NCBI GenBank assembly: GCA_943914835.1
Contig: CALUDO010000004.1
Location: forward strand, 38,800 to 102,799
Source of the DNA: an uncultured Eremococcus sp.
Lineage (GTDB): Bacteria; Bacillota; Bacilli; Lactobacillales; Aerococcaceae
Direction of reading: 5' to 3'
DNA: 64,000 bases
Position numbers and translations under genes: made by a program
Notes under the pieces: model-generated
Told to the model about the DNA's origin: nothing
The model's input: the letters and a program-made list of their open reading frames with translations, nothing else
The model's database searches: none
Shown: positions 18,543 through 27,750 of the stretch, piece by piece
How positions within the stretch are numbered: position 1 is the stretch's first letter
Layout: each line of letters begins with the position of its first letter

Positions 18543-20300
18543 ATGAAAAAAACAAAGATTGTTTGTACCATTGGGCCTGCTTCAGATTCACCTGAAATGT
18601 TAGAAAAACTAGTAGCGGCCGGCATGAATGTTGCTCGACTTAACTTCTCTCATGGTGACCATGAGGAACAAGGCCTTCGCTTTAAAAATCTAAGAGAGAT
18701 TCGAGAAAAAACAGGACAAAACCTAGGCATTTTACTGGATACTAAGGGACCAGAAATTCGGACGCATATGATGAAGGATGATTTGGTTCATCTAGAAAAA
18801 GGTCATGATGTGATTGTTAGCATGGAAGAAGTCCTAGGAACTGCAGATAAATTCTCAGTCACTTATGAAAACTTAATCGAAGATGTGGCGGTTGGTGGCC
18901 ATATTCTTTTAGACGATGGTTTGATTGACCTGGTGGTTAAAGAAATTAATAAGGACAAGGGCGAAATCTTAACGGAAGTCGTTAATTCTGGGATTTTGAA
19001 GTCACGTAAAGGTGTAAATGTCCCTAATGTTTCCTTACAGTTACCAGGAATTACCGAAAAGGATGATCGAGATATTCGATTTGGTTTAACTCAAGGAATT
19101 GACTTTATCGCAGCTTCTTTTGTTAGACGTGCCTCTGACGTTCTTGAAATTCGTAATGTCCTTGAAGAAGAAGATCAAACTCACGTTCAAATCTTTTCTA
19201 AAATTGAGAACCAAGAGGGGGTCGATAATATTGATGAAATTATCGAAGTATCCGACGGGATTATGATTGCGCGGGGAGACCTTGGAGTAGAAATCCCAAC
19301 CTATGAGGTTCCAATTCTACAGAAATCAATTATTAAAAAGTGTAACTTAGCAGGTAAACCAGTTATTACTGCTACTCAAATGTTAGATTCTATGCAGCAT
19401 AATCCTAGACCGACTCGGGCTGAGGCCAATGATGTTGCCAATGCCATTTACGATGGAACAGATGCTGTTATGTTATCTGGCGAAACAGCTGCAGGAGAAT
19501 ATCCTCTAGAGGCCGTTAAGACCATGGCTGCTATTTGTAATCGGACTGAAGAGGATCTAGTCGATCAAGATTGGGTAACTCTTAAGGAATTCGACAAGCA
19601 TGATTTAACTGAATCCATTGGGCAAGCTGTGGGGCACACTGCTAGAAATCTGGGCATTGAAACGATTGTAGCAGCTACCTCTTCTGGTCACACTGCCCGG
19701 ATGATTGCTAAATACAGACCTAAGGCAAATATCATTGCTGCCACCTTCTCTGAAAAGACCATGCGGAAATTATCCATTACTTGGGGTGTTCAGGCCTATG
19801 TGATTGATGTGCCGCAATCCACTGATAATATGTTAGATTCAGCAACTAAATTAGTGGTTGAAGAAAACTTTGCCAATGAAGGAGATTTAATTATCATCAC
19901 AGCTGGAGTACCAGTTGGAGAAAGTGGTACAACCAACCTAATGAAGGTTCAATTAATTGCTGAAGAGATTACTAAGGCAGTCGGAGTGGGTCGCTCTACC
20001 GCTATTGGACGTGTTGTGCTAGCTGATTCTGCTGACCAAGCGCAAGCTAAAATGACACCAGGCGCTATTCTAGTAGCCAAATCAACTGATAAGACTTATA
20101 TGCCTGCCATTGAACAAGCTGGTGCTATTATCATTGAAAATGGTGGCATGACATCTCACGCAGCAATTGTGGGCGTTGAGTTAGGTATTCCAGTTATTGT
20201 GGGGGCCGATGGTATTTTTGATTTACTTGAAGAAAACCAATTAGTCACCGTTGATGCGCGAAGAGGCCGTGTATTTAGAGGAGCAAGCGTAAATATTTAA
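18543..20300 (+). CDS. pyk: Pyruvate kinase with C-terminal PEP-utilising domain
   Basis: Pyruvate kinase converts phosphoenolpyruvate and ADP to pyruvate and ATP. The barrel shows [35 protein letters not shown], and the metal and catalytic region [11 protein letters not shown] with [10 protein letters not shown]. The alpha/beta regulatory domain follows. Residues about 500-585 form an extra domain similar to the phosphohistidine domain of PEP-utilising enzymes, with the [11 protein letters not shown] motif, as in the 585-residue Bacillus-type enzymes. AAAGGAG lies 6 bases before ATG 18543. It shares the cre-controlled promoter of pfkA. Confidence 0.99.
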   Translation: MKKTKIVCTIGPASDSPEMLEKLVAAGMNVARLNFSHGDHEEQGLRFKNLREIREKTGQNLGILLDTKGPEIRTHMMKDDLVHLEKGHDVIVSMEEVLGTADKFSVTYENLIEDVAVGGHILLDDGLIDLVVKEINKDKGEILTEVVNSGILKSRKGVNVPNVSLQLPGITEKDDRDIRFGLTQGIDFIAASFVRRASDVLEIRNVLEEEDQTHVQIFSKIENQEGVDNIDEIIEVSDGIMIARGDLGVEIPTYEVPILQKSIIKKCNLAGKPVITATQMLDSMQHNPRPTRAEANDVANAIYDGTDAVMLSGETAAGEYPLEAVKTMAAICNRTEEDLVDQDWVTLKEFDKHDLTESIGQAVGHTARNLGIETIVAATSSGHTARMIAKYRPKANIIAATFSEKTMRKLSITWGVQAYVIDVPQSTDNMLDSATKLVVEENFANEGDLIIITAGVPVGESGTTNLMKVQLIAEEITKAVGVGRSTAIGRVVLADSADQAQAKMTPGAILVAKSTDKTYMPAIEQAGAIIIENGGMTSHAAIVGVELGIPVIVGADGIFDLLEENQLVTVDARRGRVFRGASVNI

Positions 20301-20309
20301 TTTTAGGCT

Positions 20310-20362
20310 AACGAACAATCATGAAATGGGTTATAATTTCTATTGATTGTTCGTTTATTTTT
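20310..20362 (+). terminator. Terminator after pyk
   Basis: AACGAACAATC (20310-20320) is perfectly complementary to GATTGTTCGTT (20345-20355), followed by TATTTTTTG. The 24-base loop contains GGTTATAAT, which could double as a -10 for the downstream operon; no matching -35 is evident. Confidence 0.85.
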
Positions 20363-20381
20363 TGATTAAAGAGGTGAGAGA

Positions 20382-21236
20382 ATGGTTAAATATGGATCCG
20401 TCGTTGAAGCTAAAGTGAATGAATGTAAAGATCAAACAAGTTATTGGGCGACTTACCAAGGGGCTAAGTTTAAAATCGTAGATAATCAGGACCTTGTCCC
20501 CGGACAAATGGTTCGAGGCATCATTTATGCTGATCGAGAAGGACAAGCTTGTATTCAGCTGGACCTGCCTAGGGTAGACTTTGATCATTTTGCTTGGGCT
20601 AAAGTTGTTGGCGTTCAAACCGATATGGGGGTCTTTCTTGATATAGGCTTAGTGAATAAAGATATTGTCTTATCTATGGATGATCTCCCTGAAGATAAAC
20701 AAAACTGGCCCAAGAAGGGTGACCAGGTTTATGTGTCATTAGAGGTCGACAAAAAAAATCGTTTATGGGCCAAACTAGCTACAGATGAAGATATGCAGGG
20801 GATTATAAGGTCAGCCCCTAGTCGATTAATGAATCAGGACCTTAGGGTTAGAATCTATCGAATTATGGGTGTCGGTTTGCAGGCCGTATCTGATGAAGGT
20901 TACCGGGTCTTTATTCATGAAAGTGAACTTGAAGCAAGACCACGCTTGGGGCAAAGCTTATCAGTTCGAGTGATTGATGTTCATAGGGATGGACGACTGA
21001 ATGCCTCTATGAAACCTAGGGCCTATGAGGTTATCGATCAGGATGCCCAGATGATTTTGCAGCTTTTGGAACGGATTCCCAGCCACTCATTAGCTCTTCA
21101 TGATAAGTCTCACCCAACAGATATCCGAAACCAATTGGGTATTTCCAAGAAACAATTTAAGAGAGCGGTGGGAAGCCTTATGAAGAATGGTAAAATTCAG
21201 CAAATTAAGGATGAAGGGATTTTTCTAAATGACTGA
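20382..21236 (+). CDS. cvfB: CvfB-like S1 RNA-binding protein
   Basis: The 284-residue protein consists of tandem S1-type OB domains and a C-terminal winged helix (about 220-284, KSHPTDIRNQLGISKKQFKR). This is the architecture of the CvfB/YitL family, an RNA-binding regulator of virulence-factor expression in S. aureus. The S1 features are clear at about 70-140 (AKVVGVQTDMGVFLDIGL). Its RNA targets in this organism cannot be inferred. The stop overlaps the xerD start by 8 bases. It opens a run of eight closely spaced genes ending with rluB. Confidence 0.9.
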   Translation: MVKYGSVVEAKVNECKDQTSYWATYQGAKFKIVDNQDLVPGQMVRGIIYADREGQACIQLDLPRVDFDHFAWAKVVGVQTDMGVFLDIGLVNKDIVLSMDDLPEDKQNWPKKGDQVYVSLEVDKKNRLWAKLATDEDMQGIIRSAPSRLMNQDLRVRIYRIMGVGLQAVSDEGYRVFIHESELEARPRLGQSLSVRVIDVHRDGRLNASMKPRAYEVIDQDAQMILQLLERIPSHSLALHDKSHPTDIRNQLGISKKQFKRAVGSLMKNGKIQQIKDEGIFLND

Positions 21237-22146
21237 TTCGTCAGAGACCTTTGGTGATTTGTTGGAAGATTTCTTACGGTTTATGGAAATTGATCAGGGA
21301 CGAAGTCAGAATACTCTAGATTCATATAAATACGATCTTAAAAAGTTCTTTCATTATGTTAAGGATCAGGGATTAGAGGATATTCAGGCAATCGATACTG
21401 ATTTTATTCGTGCTTTTATATCAAGTATGTATGATCAAGCTTATGCTCGGACAACCGCAAGTCGTATTTTGTCCGCTTTGAGATCTTTTTATCATTTTTT
21501 GATGATTGAACAAGTGGTAGATAAGAATCCCATGACCTTGATTGAAAGCCCCAAAAAGGAACGTCGGTTACCTGAAAGTCTAACTCTTGATGAAGTGGAA
21601 GCCATTCTGATGACCCCAGATACAGAGACAAATATAGGTATTCGGGATCGAGCTATTTTTGAGACCTTGTATGCTACAGGCTTAAGAGTGAGTGAGTTAG
21701 TCAACCTTCAAATAAAAGACCTTCATTTAGACTTGGGTTTTGCTCAAACTCTTGGAAAAGGGAATAAGGAAAGAATGGTCCCTTTGGGAGATGAGGCAGC
21801 CTTTTGGATTCAAAAGTATTTGGACCAAGTTCGTTTTCAATGGGCTGGGAAGAATCCCAAACCAAAGGCTGACTACCTTTTTCTAACACGTAGAGGTCAG
21901 GGCTTTACACGTCAGGGGATCTGGAAATCGCTGAATAAGTACGTTTTAGCAGCAGGGATTAACAAAAAAGTTTCGCCGCATATCTTGCGCCATTCTTTTG
22001 CAACTCATATACTAGAAAATGGAGCAGACTTACGTCTTGTTCAAGACTTACTTGGACATGAGAATATTTCAACGACTCAAATTTATACCCATATTTCACA
22101 CTATCGTTTACAGGAAATTTATCGACAATCATTTCCTAGGTCATGA
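21229..22146 (+). CDS. xerD: Tyrosine recombinase XerD
   Basis: XerD resolves chromosome dimers at the dif site together with XerC. The SAM-like N-terminal DNA-binding domain (about 8-95) precedes the catalytic domain. The catalytic set is complete: Arg in TGLRVSEL, Lys in GKGNKERMVPL, His-x-x-Arg in HILRHSF, His in LLGHENI, and Tyr nucleophile in TQIYTH. Its position before deoB-punA matches the Bacillus xerD (ripX) locus and favours XerD over XerC or a phage integrase. Confidence 0.95.
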   Translation: MTDSSETFGDLLEDFLRFMEIDQGRSQNTLDSYKYDLKKFFHYVKDQGLEDIQAIDTDFIRAFISSMYDQAYARTTASRILSALRSFYHFLMIEQVVDKNPMTLIESPKKERRLPESLTLDEVEAILMTPDTETNIGIRDRAIFETLYATGLRVSELVNLQIKDLHLDLGFAQTLGKGNKERMVPLGDEAAFWIQKYLDQVRFQWAGKNPKPKADYLFLTRRGQGFTRQGIWKSLNKYVLAAGINKKVSPHILRHSFATHILENGADLRLVQDLLGHENISTTQIYTHISHYRLQEIYRQSFPRS

Positions 22147-22167
22147 TTATTAGAAAGAGGATGAACC

Positions 22168-23337
22168 ATGAACTTCAAAAAAATTCACTTAATAGTAATG
22201 GACTCAGTTGGTATCGGACAAGCTCCAGATGCGGAAGCCTTTGGAGATTATAATGTGAATACCCTAGGACACATCGCTGAAAGTGTTGGTCTAAGTCTTC
22301 CTAATATGGTGAAGATGGGATTGGCTAATATAGCTCCGATTCAGGGCTTAGATCCTGTTGAGTCTTCAACTGCTTATTGGACCAAGTTAGAAGAGGTTTC
22401 TGCAGGTAAGGATACCATGACTGGTCATTGGGAAATCATGGGGCTTAAAATTGATAAACCCTTTAGGGTTTTCCCAAACGGTTTCCCTAAAGAATTAATA
22501 GATAAGCTTGAAGCCTTCTCAGGACGAAAAGTGGTTGCTAACAAACCAGCTTCCGGAACAGAAATTATCGAAGAGTATGGTCGTCATCAGTTGGAAACTG
22601 GAGACCTCATCGTATATACTTCCGCGGATTCAGTATTGCAAATAGCAGCCCATGAAGAGGTTGTTCCCTTAGATGAATTATATAAGATTTGTGAATATGC
22701 TCGCTCAATAACTTTAGATGAGCCTTATATGCTAGGAAGAATCATTGCCCGTCCGTATATAGGTGAGCCTGGTAATTTTACCCGGACCAGCAACCGTCAC
22801 GATTATGCCTTAAGTCCTTTTGGACAAACGACCCTTGATTTTCTAAAGGCCGCTGATTATGATGTGATTTCGATTGGTAAAATTGCCGATATCTTTAATA
22901 ATCAAGGTATTACTGAAAGTAATCGAACCAAAAATAATATGGATGGGGTTGACATCCTCTTGAAGGTTATGGATAAAGACTTTACTGGGCTTTCCTTTAC
23001 TAATTTAGTGGATTTCGATGCTGTTTACGGACACCGTCGGAACCCTGAAGGCTATGGGCATGCCTTGGAAGAATTTGATCAAAGATTGCCTGAACTAATG
23101 GATAAAATGCAGGATGATGAATTATTAATGATTACTGCCGACCATGGAAATGATCCGACTTATAAGGGAACCGACCATACCCGTGAATATGTTCCTTTGC
23201 TTGTCTATAGTCCAAGCTTACAAAAGAGTGGGGCCTTAAAAGCTAATTACTATTCAGATATTGCTGCAACTATCTCTGATAATTTCGGGGTAGAACAGAC
23301 AGACCAAGGGCAATCGTTCTTAAAGCATTTAATTTAA
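22168..23337 (+). CDS. deoB: Phosphopentomutase
   Basis: DeoB interconverts ribose or deoxyribose 1-phosphate and the 5-phosphate in nucleoside salvage. It belongs to the alkaline-phosphatase superfamily: [13 protein letters not shown] at the N-terminus carries metal ligands, [14 protein letters not shown] carries the phosphorylated Thr, and [19 protein letters not shown] supplies the C-terminal metal ligands. The 389-residue length is typical. A GAAAGAGGA ribosome binding site precedes ATG 22168. Its substrate comes from the adjacent nucleoside phosphorylase. Confidence 0.98.
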   Translation: MNFKKIHLIVMDSVGIGQAPDAEAFGDYNVNTLGHIAESVGLSLPNMVKMGLANIAPIQGLDPVESSTAYWTKLEEVSAGKDTMTGHWEIMGLKIDKPFRVFPNGFPKELIDKLEAFSGRKVVANKPASGTEIIEEYGRHQLETGDLIVYTSADSVLQIAAHEEVVPLDELYKICEYARSITLDEPYMLGRIIARPYIGEPGNFTRTSNRHDYALSPFGQTTLDFLKAADYDVISIGKIADIFNNQGITESNRTKNNMDGVDILLKVMDKDFTGLSFTNLVDFDAVYGHRRNPEGYGHALEEFDQRLPELMDKMQDDELLMITADHGNDPTYKGTDHTREYVPLLVYSPSLQKSGALKANYYSDIAATISDNFGVEQTDQGQSFLKHLI

Positions 23338-23354
23338 TATAGGAGGAATAAATT

Positions 23355-24155
23355 ATGTTTGAACAAACATTAGCATATCTAAAAAATGCTGGGATTAAAG
23401 ACCCTGAAGTTGGATTAGTTCTAGGTTCTGGACTGGGGGATATGGTTGATGAGATAGAGGATGCTATCCGTATTCCTTACGAAGAAATTCCTGATTTTCC
23501 AGTTTCAACCGTAGCAGGTCATGCGGGGGCGCTTGTATATGGGAATCTCAAGGACCATAAAGTAATTGCATTACAAGGACGTTTTCATTACTATGAGGGA
23601 TATGATATTCAAAAGGTAACTTATCCTATTCGCATTTTTAATGAGTTAGGTGTTAAGCAACTCATTGTAACGAATGCGTGTGGGGGTGTGAATGAGAACT
23701 TCAAACCAGGGGATTTGATGATTATTAATGACCATATTAACCTAACGGGTGTCAATCCTCTAATTGGTAGTAATGTTGAAAGTCATGGACCTCGTTTCGT
23801 TGATATGACTCAAGCATATAGTCCTAGAACGAAAGAAATTCTTTATGCTATTGCAGCAGAAGAAGGGTATCAGCTCCAAGAGGGGGTTTATACCTGGTTT
23901 ACCGGCCCTACCTATGAAACACCAGCAGAAATCAAAATGACACGTGTGATTGGTGGCGATGCAGTAGGAATGTCTACGGTTCCAGAGGTGATTGTGGCTA
24001 ATCACTGTGGCATTGAAGTAACTGGTATTTCCTGCATAACTAATTTAGCTGCAGGTATGCAAGCGAGTCTTAATCACCAAGAGGTCATTGAAGTCACTCA
24101 AGCGCAAAAGCCTCGTTTTAAACATTTAGTGAGCCAGCTGGTGGCTAGACTATAA
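23355..24155 (+). CDS. punA: Purine-nucleoside phosphorylase (trimeric type)
   Basis: This enzyme cleaves purine nucleosides with phosphate to base and ribose 1-phosphate, feeding DeoB. Family motifs are VLGSGLGDM (phosphate loop), QGRFHYYEGY, TNACGGVN, and the base-binding region TGPTYETPAEI followed by GMSTVPEV. The 266 residues fit the PNP/MTAP trimeric class, not hexameric DeoD. ATAGGAGG lies upstream of ATG 23355. It is 17 bases after deoB, in the same operon. Confidence 0.96.
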   Translation: MFEQTLAYLKNAGIKDPEVGLVLGSGLGDMVDEIEDAIRIPYEEIPDFPVSTVAGHAGALVYGNLKDHKVIALQGRFHYYEGYDIQKVTYPIRIFNELGVKQLIVTNACGGVNENFKPGDLMIINDHINLTGVNPLIGSNVESHGPRFVDMTQAYSPRTKEILYAIAAEEGYQLQEGVYTWFTGPTYETPAEIKMTRVIGGDAVGMSTVPEVIVANHCGIEVTGISCITNLAAGMQASLNHQEVIEVTQAQKPRFKHLVSQLVARL

Positions 24156-24183
24156 TTTATTTTTCCTAGGAAGGGAATGAACT

Positions 24184-24603
24184 ATGTTAATTTCTTCGAA
24201 GAATCGGAATGAGAAAATTGTTCTCGGTTTGTTATCTTATACCTATCCCAGTGAAGAACATCCAAGCATTGAGACTCAGAGGCAACTATTAGAAGCCTAT
24301 CAAGTCACTGAGAATGCTGAAATTTATCTCTATAAAACAGATGAATCTGAAAACTATATTGGCCTAGTTTGCGTTGAAATAAGTCAGGTCAATCAAAGTA
24401 GTCAAGATGAATCGATGACTTTGATTCTTGATCGAGTGGCTCTTAACCCTTCTTTTAGAGAGGAAGGACTGGGATTTGAAATGTATAAGGAACTACGGGA
24501 CCTCTATCCACAGGCGACAGTTATTGGGTCAAACTTAACCATGGAAATAGTAGCTAAATGGACGGAGAAATATCAGAATGAGTCACTTCCTGGAGGAAAA
24601 TGA
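24184..24603 (+). CDS. ribT: RibT-like GNAT-family acetyltransferase
   Basis: The 139-residue protein begins MLISSKNRNEKIVLGLLS, close in pattern to B. subtilis RibT, a GNAT-fold protein encoded at the end of the riboflavin operon. The central acetyl-CoA fold is recognisable (YIGLVCVEI, then LDRVALNPSFREEGLGFEMY). The acetyl-CoA-binding loop is weak compared with the usual R/Q-x-x-G-x-G/A. Its substrate is unknown. GAAGGGA precedes the start, and scpA begins directly after its stop codon. In Bacillus ribT also lies shortly upstream of scpA. Confidence 0.65.
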   Translation: MLISSKNRNEKIVLGLLSYTYPSEEHPSIETQRQLLEAYQVTENAEIYLYKTDESENYIGLVCVEISQVNQSSQDESMTLILDRVALNPSFREEGLGFEMYKELRDLYPQATVIGSNLTMEIVAKWTEKYQNESLPGGK

Positions 24604-25344
24604 TTGGCAGAAAATAAATTAACTTTAGAACTTGAGGCTTTTCAAGGACCATTTGACCTCTTACTTCATTTGATTAAGGAAATGGAAGTTGATATTAATG
24701 ATATACCCATGACTGCTATTACCCAACAATATATAGCTTATATCCATCAAATGCAGGAATTGGAGTTAGATATTGTCGGAGACTATCTGGTCATGGCGGC
24801 TACTTTATTAGAAATTAAAAGCCGCTTGCTCTTACCCATTGAGCCAGTAGCTGATATAGATGCCCAATATGAAGGGGAGGATCCTCGACATAATTTGGTC
24901 CAGCAACTCCTCTTATACCAAGAGTTTCAAACGGTATCCTTATCTCTTAAAGAACTTGAGGGGGGACGGAGTGGTTTGTTGACACGACCTCCTATGGATT
25001 TATCTGATTATCAGGAAGTGATTCCCCTCCAAGAAGGTGAATTGAATTTATCAGATTTGACTGTAGCTATGCAAAGAGCTTTAGAGAAGGTGGCTAGTCG
25101 ACAACCTAAAGTGAGAAACATTCATCCGGATAGTATTTCAGTAGAGGAGAAGATGGATGATATCCTCAAGCTTCTGGAGACCCGTCCACAAGCTTCCTTG
25201 ACTTTTATTGATTGCTTAAATAAGCCTAGCCGGTCAGAAATAATTGCTTCTTTCATGGCCATCCTGGAATTGGTCCGTAAGCAAAGTTTAAGCTTTGTTC
25301 AAAAGAACTTAAATGGGCCCATTCAAATTAAAGCAAGAAAGTGA
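24604..25344 (+). CDS. scpA: Segregation and condensation protein ScpA (kleisin)
   Basis: ScpA is the kleisin that bridges SMC heads with ScpB in the bacterial condensin. The N-terminal SMC-neck-binding helix region LELEAFQGPFDLLLHLI is diagnostic, followed by ATLLEIKSRLLLP. The C-terminal winged helix is near 170-240. The start is the unusual TTG at 24604, next to the stop of the preceding gene (TGATTG), with GGAGG 7 bases upstream; no in-frame ATG would retain the conserved N-terminus. The 246-residue length is normal. scpB follows after 9 bases. Confidence 0.96.
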   Translation: MAENKLTLELEAFQGPFDLLLHLIKEMEVDINDIPMTAITQQYIAYIHQMQELELDIVGDYLVMAATLLEIKSRLLLPIEPVADIDAQYEGEDPRHNLVQQLLLYQEFQTVSLSLKELEGGRSGLLTRPPMDLSDYQEVIPLQEGELNLSDLTVAMQRALEKVASRQPKVRNIHPDSISVEEKMDDILKLLETRPQASLTFIDCLNKPSRSEIIASFMAILELVRKQSLSFVQKNLNGPIQIKARK

Positions 25345-25353
25345 TGACGATTA

Positions 25354-25965
25354 ATGGAAATAAAGCAAAGGATTTTAGGCTTGATTTTTGTTGCTGGAGA
25401 TCAGGGAGTAAGTCTAGACCAGATGAGTCAATTATTGGATATTAATCCTTCTGAAATTGAGGAGGCTCTTAAGGACCTTACCCTTCTTCTAAGAGAAAGT
25501 AAGTTGAGTCCGGTTAATCTTGTGACCTATAACCAACACTATAAGCTGGTTACAAAAAGAAAACTAAAGGATGATTTAGAAAGTTTTGCTCAAGCTCCTT
25601 TTAACCAGAACTTATCACAGGCTGCCGTAGAAACACTGGCAATTATTGCCTATCGTCAGCCCATTACTCGATTGGCTGTTGAAGAGATTAGGGGAGTGGC
25701 CTCAGCCAACATGATTCAGAAATTGATTCACAAAGATCTAGTCAAGGAGATTGGACGTGTATCTGGGCCTGGTCGTCCCTTTTTATATGGAGTTACCGAT
25801 TACTTCATGGACTATTTTGCTCTGGAATCTTTGGAGGACTTGCCGGAGATCGAACCATTGGCATTGAATGCTGAACTTGCTTCAGAGGAGCTTTTTAGGA
25901 CAAAAGAGTGGCAGATAGAATTATTTGAAGACAGTGAAGAAGGAGATGACCTCAGCCATGGATAG
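25354..25965 (+). CDS. scpB: Segregation and condensation protein ScpB
   Basis: ScpB dimers bind the ScpA linker in the SMC-ScpAB condensin. Two tandem winged helices are visible, at about 1-80 (MEIKQRILGLIFVAGDQGVS) and about 85-160, with the strongly conserved ETLAIIAYRQPITR, EEIRG and GRPFLYG. The acidic tail after 165 is typical. Length is 203 residues. The last eight bases overlap the start of rluB, continuing the tight packing of this operon. Confidence 0.96.
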   Translation: MEIKQRILGLIFVAGDQGVSLDQMSQLLDINPSEIEEALKDLTLLLRESKLSPVNLVTYNQHYKLVTKRKLKDDLESFAQAPFNQNLSQAAVETLAIIAYRQPITRLAVEEIRGVASANMIQKLIHKDLVKEIGRVSGPGRPFLYGVTDYFMDYFALESLEDLPEIEPLALNAELASEELFRTKEWQIELFEDSEEGDDLSHG

Positions 25966-26683
25966 ACTGCAGAAGGTGATGGCGCATGCAGGAGTCGCCT
26001 CAAGACGTAAGTGCGAAGAAATTATTAGTCAAGGTAGGGTCAAGGTTAATGGCGAAGTTGTTTCTGAATTAGGCTATAAAGTGAAGGTATCTGACCAGAT
26101 TGAAGTGGACCAGATTCCTATTTATCGGGAAGAACCCAGATATTTTTTACTTTATAAACCTAAGAATGTTATATCAGCTGTGTCTGATGACAAGGGAAGA
26201 CCAGTTGTCTTAGATTACTTTAAAGATATTGAGCAACGTATATATCCCATAGGACGCTTAGATTTTGATACCACGGGCTTAATTTTGTTGACCAATGATG
26301 GAGATTTTGCAAATTTATTGATGCATCCTCGTTATGAATTAAATAAGGTATATGTCGCTAAGATAGATAGTATTCTAGATAAGGAATCCTTATCCCGTTT
26401 AGCCAAGGGCGTTATGGTTGATGGTAAGCGAACCTCAAAGGCTAAGGTGAAGGTGTTAGAAAGCCAGCCTAGTAAAGGAACTTCCTTAGTTCAGTTGCAA
26501 GTTCATGAGGGTTGGAACCACCAAGTTAAGAAAATGTTTGAAGCCGTTGGCGCTCGAGTGATTAAATTGAAGCGTGAAAAATTTGGCAATTTAACGCTAG
26601 ATAGGCTTAATCCAGGGGAGTCTAGAGAGTTACTACCAACAGAAGTGGACTCTCTCAGGAATTTAGCTTTGCGTAAGGATTAA
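25958..26683 (+). CDS. rluB: Ribosomal large subunit pseudouridine synthase B
   Basis: RluB makes a pseudouridine in helix 89 of 23S rRNA. An S4 RNA-binding domain (about 1-60, MDRLQKVMAHAGVASRRKCE) is followed by the RsuA-family catalytic domain with GRLDFDTTGLILLTNDGD, which contains the catalytic Asp. ATG 25958 is preferred, 12 bases after AAGGAG. In-frame ATG 25946 abuts that site and would add four residues. The protein is 241 residues. The gene is the last of the cvfB-rluB run, with no clear terminator before the next promoter. Confidence 0.94.
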   Translation: MDRLQKVMAHAGVASRRKCEEIISQGRVKVNGEVVSELGYKVKVSDQIEVDQIPIYREEPRYFLLYKPKNVISAVSDDKGRPVVLDYFKDIEQRIYPIGRLDFDTTGLILLTNDGDFANLLMHPRYELNKVYVAKIDSILDKESLSRLAKGVMVDGKRTSKAKVKVLESQPSKGTSLVQLQVHEGWNHQVKKMFEAVGARVIKLKREKFGNLTLDRLNPGESRELLPTEVDSLRNLALRKD

Positions 26684-26688
26684 AAAAA

Positions 26689-26717
26689 TTGTAAATACTG
26701 GATAAACTTGCTATACT
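26689..26717 (+). promoter_or_regulatory. Promoter of the FMN riboswitch-ribU unit
   Basis: TTGTAA (26689-26694), 17 bases, then TGCTATACT with an extended -10 (TATACT 26712-26717). It begins 6 bases after the rluB stop. Confidence 0.8.
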
Positions 26718-26734
26718 AAATGTAATAAAATAAA

Positions 26735-26857
26735 TCATCTTCAGGGGCAGGGTGTAATTCCCGACCGGTGGTACAGTCCACGAGCAAGTAGGCAGGAGCC
26801 TATCAGCTGAACTGGTGAAATTCCAGTGCCGACAGTAAAGTCTGGATAAAGGAGATT
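26735..26857 (+). promoter_or_regulatory. FMN riboswitch (RFN element)
   Basis: The conserved RFN core is complete: TCAGGGGCAGGGTG, CCCGACCGGTGGT, AGTCCACGAGC, then the variable stem GTAGGCAGGAGCCTAT, followed by GCTGAACTGGTGAAATTCCA and GCCGACAGT, closing with AAAGGAGA. It binds flavin mononucleotide in the nascent transcript. A terminator hairpin 30 bases downstream and the ribU gene beyond it show the usual transcription-attenuation layout: FMN bound, transcription stops. Confidence 0.97.
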
Positions 26858-26887
26858 GTTATGGTTATACCCATAATGTATTTACAA

Positions 26888-26914
26888 GTAAGGACCCCTA
26901 GTGGGTCCTTTTTT
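26888..26914 (+). terminator. Riboswitch-controlled terminator before ribU
   Basis: AAGGACCC / GGGTCCTT (26890-26897 with 26903-26910) with a 5-base loop, followed by TTTT. It is the expression platform of the FMN riboswitch. Confidence 0.9.
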
Positions 26915-26942
26915 GCTCCCTCTAGATTAGTAGGAGGAAATA

Positions 26943-27578
26943 ATGAAGAAGATAGGAACTAAGGGTTTGATCTTGTTGGCGATTTTAGGTGCATGGGCTC
27001 TCTTATTGAGATTATTAAATTTTCCAATTTTACCTACTGCTCCCTTTTTAAAAATGGATTTAAGTGATCTAATGGTTTTGATGGGTATGCTGACTTTTGG
27101 ACCTAAGGGATTAGCGGTGGTTGCTTTTATTCGTGACTGTACACAATACCTTATCCAGGGAGGAGAGGCTGGAATTCCTATTGGAGCTTTCATGTCATTT
27201 GTAGCCTCTTTAGCCATGTTTTTGCCAGGGCACTATCTATTGAAATATTTTAAGCATTGGCCTGCACAGATTAGATATAGTTTTCTTTCTATTTGTCTCT
27301 GTCTTGGCTTGACCTTGTCAATGTCTCTTCTCAACTATTACTTTGCGCTCCCAATCTATATTAAAATTTTAAATTTTCCAATTTCAGATTTGGGGGCTTA
27401 TATACTTTCATTTATTTTGCCTTTTAACTTGATAAAGGGGATTATCCTAGGAGCTTGTCAATATTTTATGATGAACCTGGTGGAACCTTACTTAACTGGT
27501 AGAGGTTATCTCTATTATAAGTACTACCCTATGAAAAAGGGGAAGGCAGTCGAGACCTGCATCGCTCAAAATATGTAA
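26943..27578 (+). CDS. ribU: Riboflavin ECF transporter S component
   Basis: RibU is the riboflavin-binding membrane subunit that docks onto the shared energy-coupling module EcfA-EcfA'-EcfT, none of which is encoded here. Five to six hydrophobic helices span 211 residues. The family signature LKMDLSDLMVLMGMLTFGPKG (split across residues about 38-58) is present in the first loop. The upstream FMN riboswitch confirms the vitamin specificity. TAGGAGG precedes ATG 26943. No riboflavin biosynthetic genes adjoin it, so uptake may be the main source, but the rest of the genome is unseen. Confidence 0.95.
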   Translation: MKKIGTKGLILLAILGAWALLLRLLNFPILPTAPFLKMDLSDLMVLMGMLTFGPKGLAVVAFIRDCTQYLIQGGEAGIPIGAFMSFVASLAMFLPGHYLLKYFKHWPAQIRYSFLSICLCLGLTLSMSLLNYYFALPIYIKILNFPISDLGAYILSFILPFNLIKGIILGACQYFMMNLVEPYLTGRGYLYYKYYPMKKGKAVETCIAQNM

Positions 27579-27660
27579 ACTTTGAAGAAGAGAAACAAAT
27601 AATTGTTACAGTATGGTTTCAATCGTATGTAGTTCATACAACTTTATACTCTACCTTCGT

Positions 27661-27691
27661 ACTTTATTTGTAAAATATGCTAAAATAAAGT
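27661..27691 (+). promoter_or_regulatory. Candidate promoter of the LysM gene inside an inverted repeat
   Basis: An extended -10, TGCTAAAAT (27678-27686), lies between the arms of a perfect 9-base inverted repeat, ACTTTATTT (27661-27669) and AAATAAAGT (27683-27691), overlapping the right arm. No convincing -35 is seen. The repeat could be an operator, but it is AT-rich and may be fortuitous. Confidence 0.4.
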
Positions 27692-27750
27692 AAGATTATA
27701 GCAATTATTGTTGGCAGAATGCCATATTCCAATGATGTAGGAGGATTAAC

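Noticed and set aside
21229..22146. xerD as a phage or transposon integrase marking a mobile element
   Set aside because: Its neighbours are core genes in conserved order and no attachment repeats or cargo genes are present.
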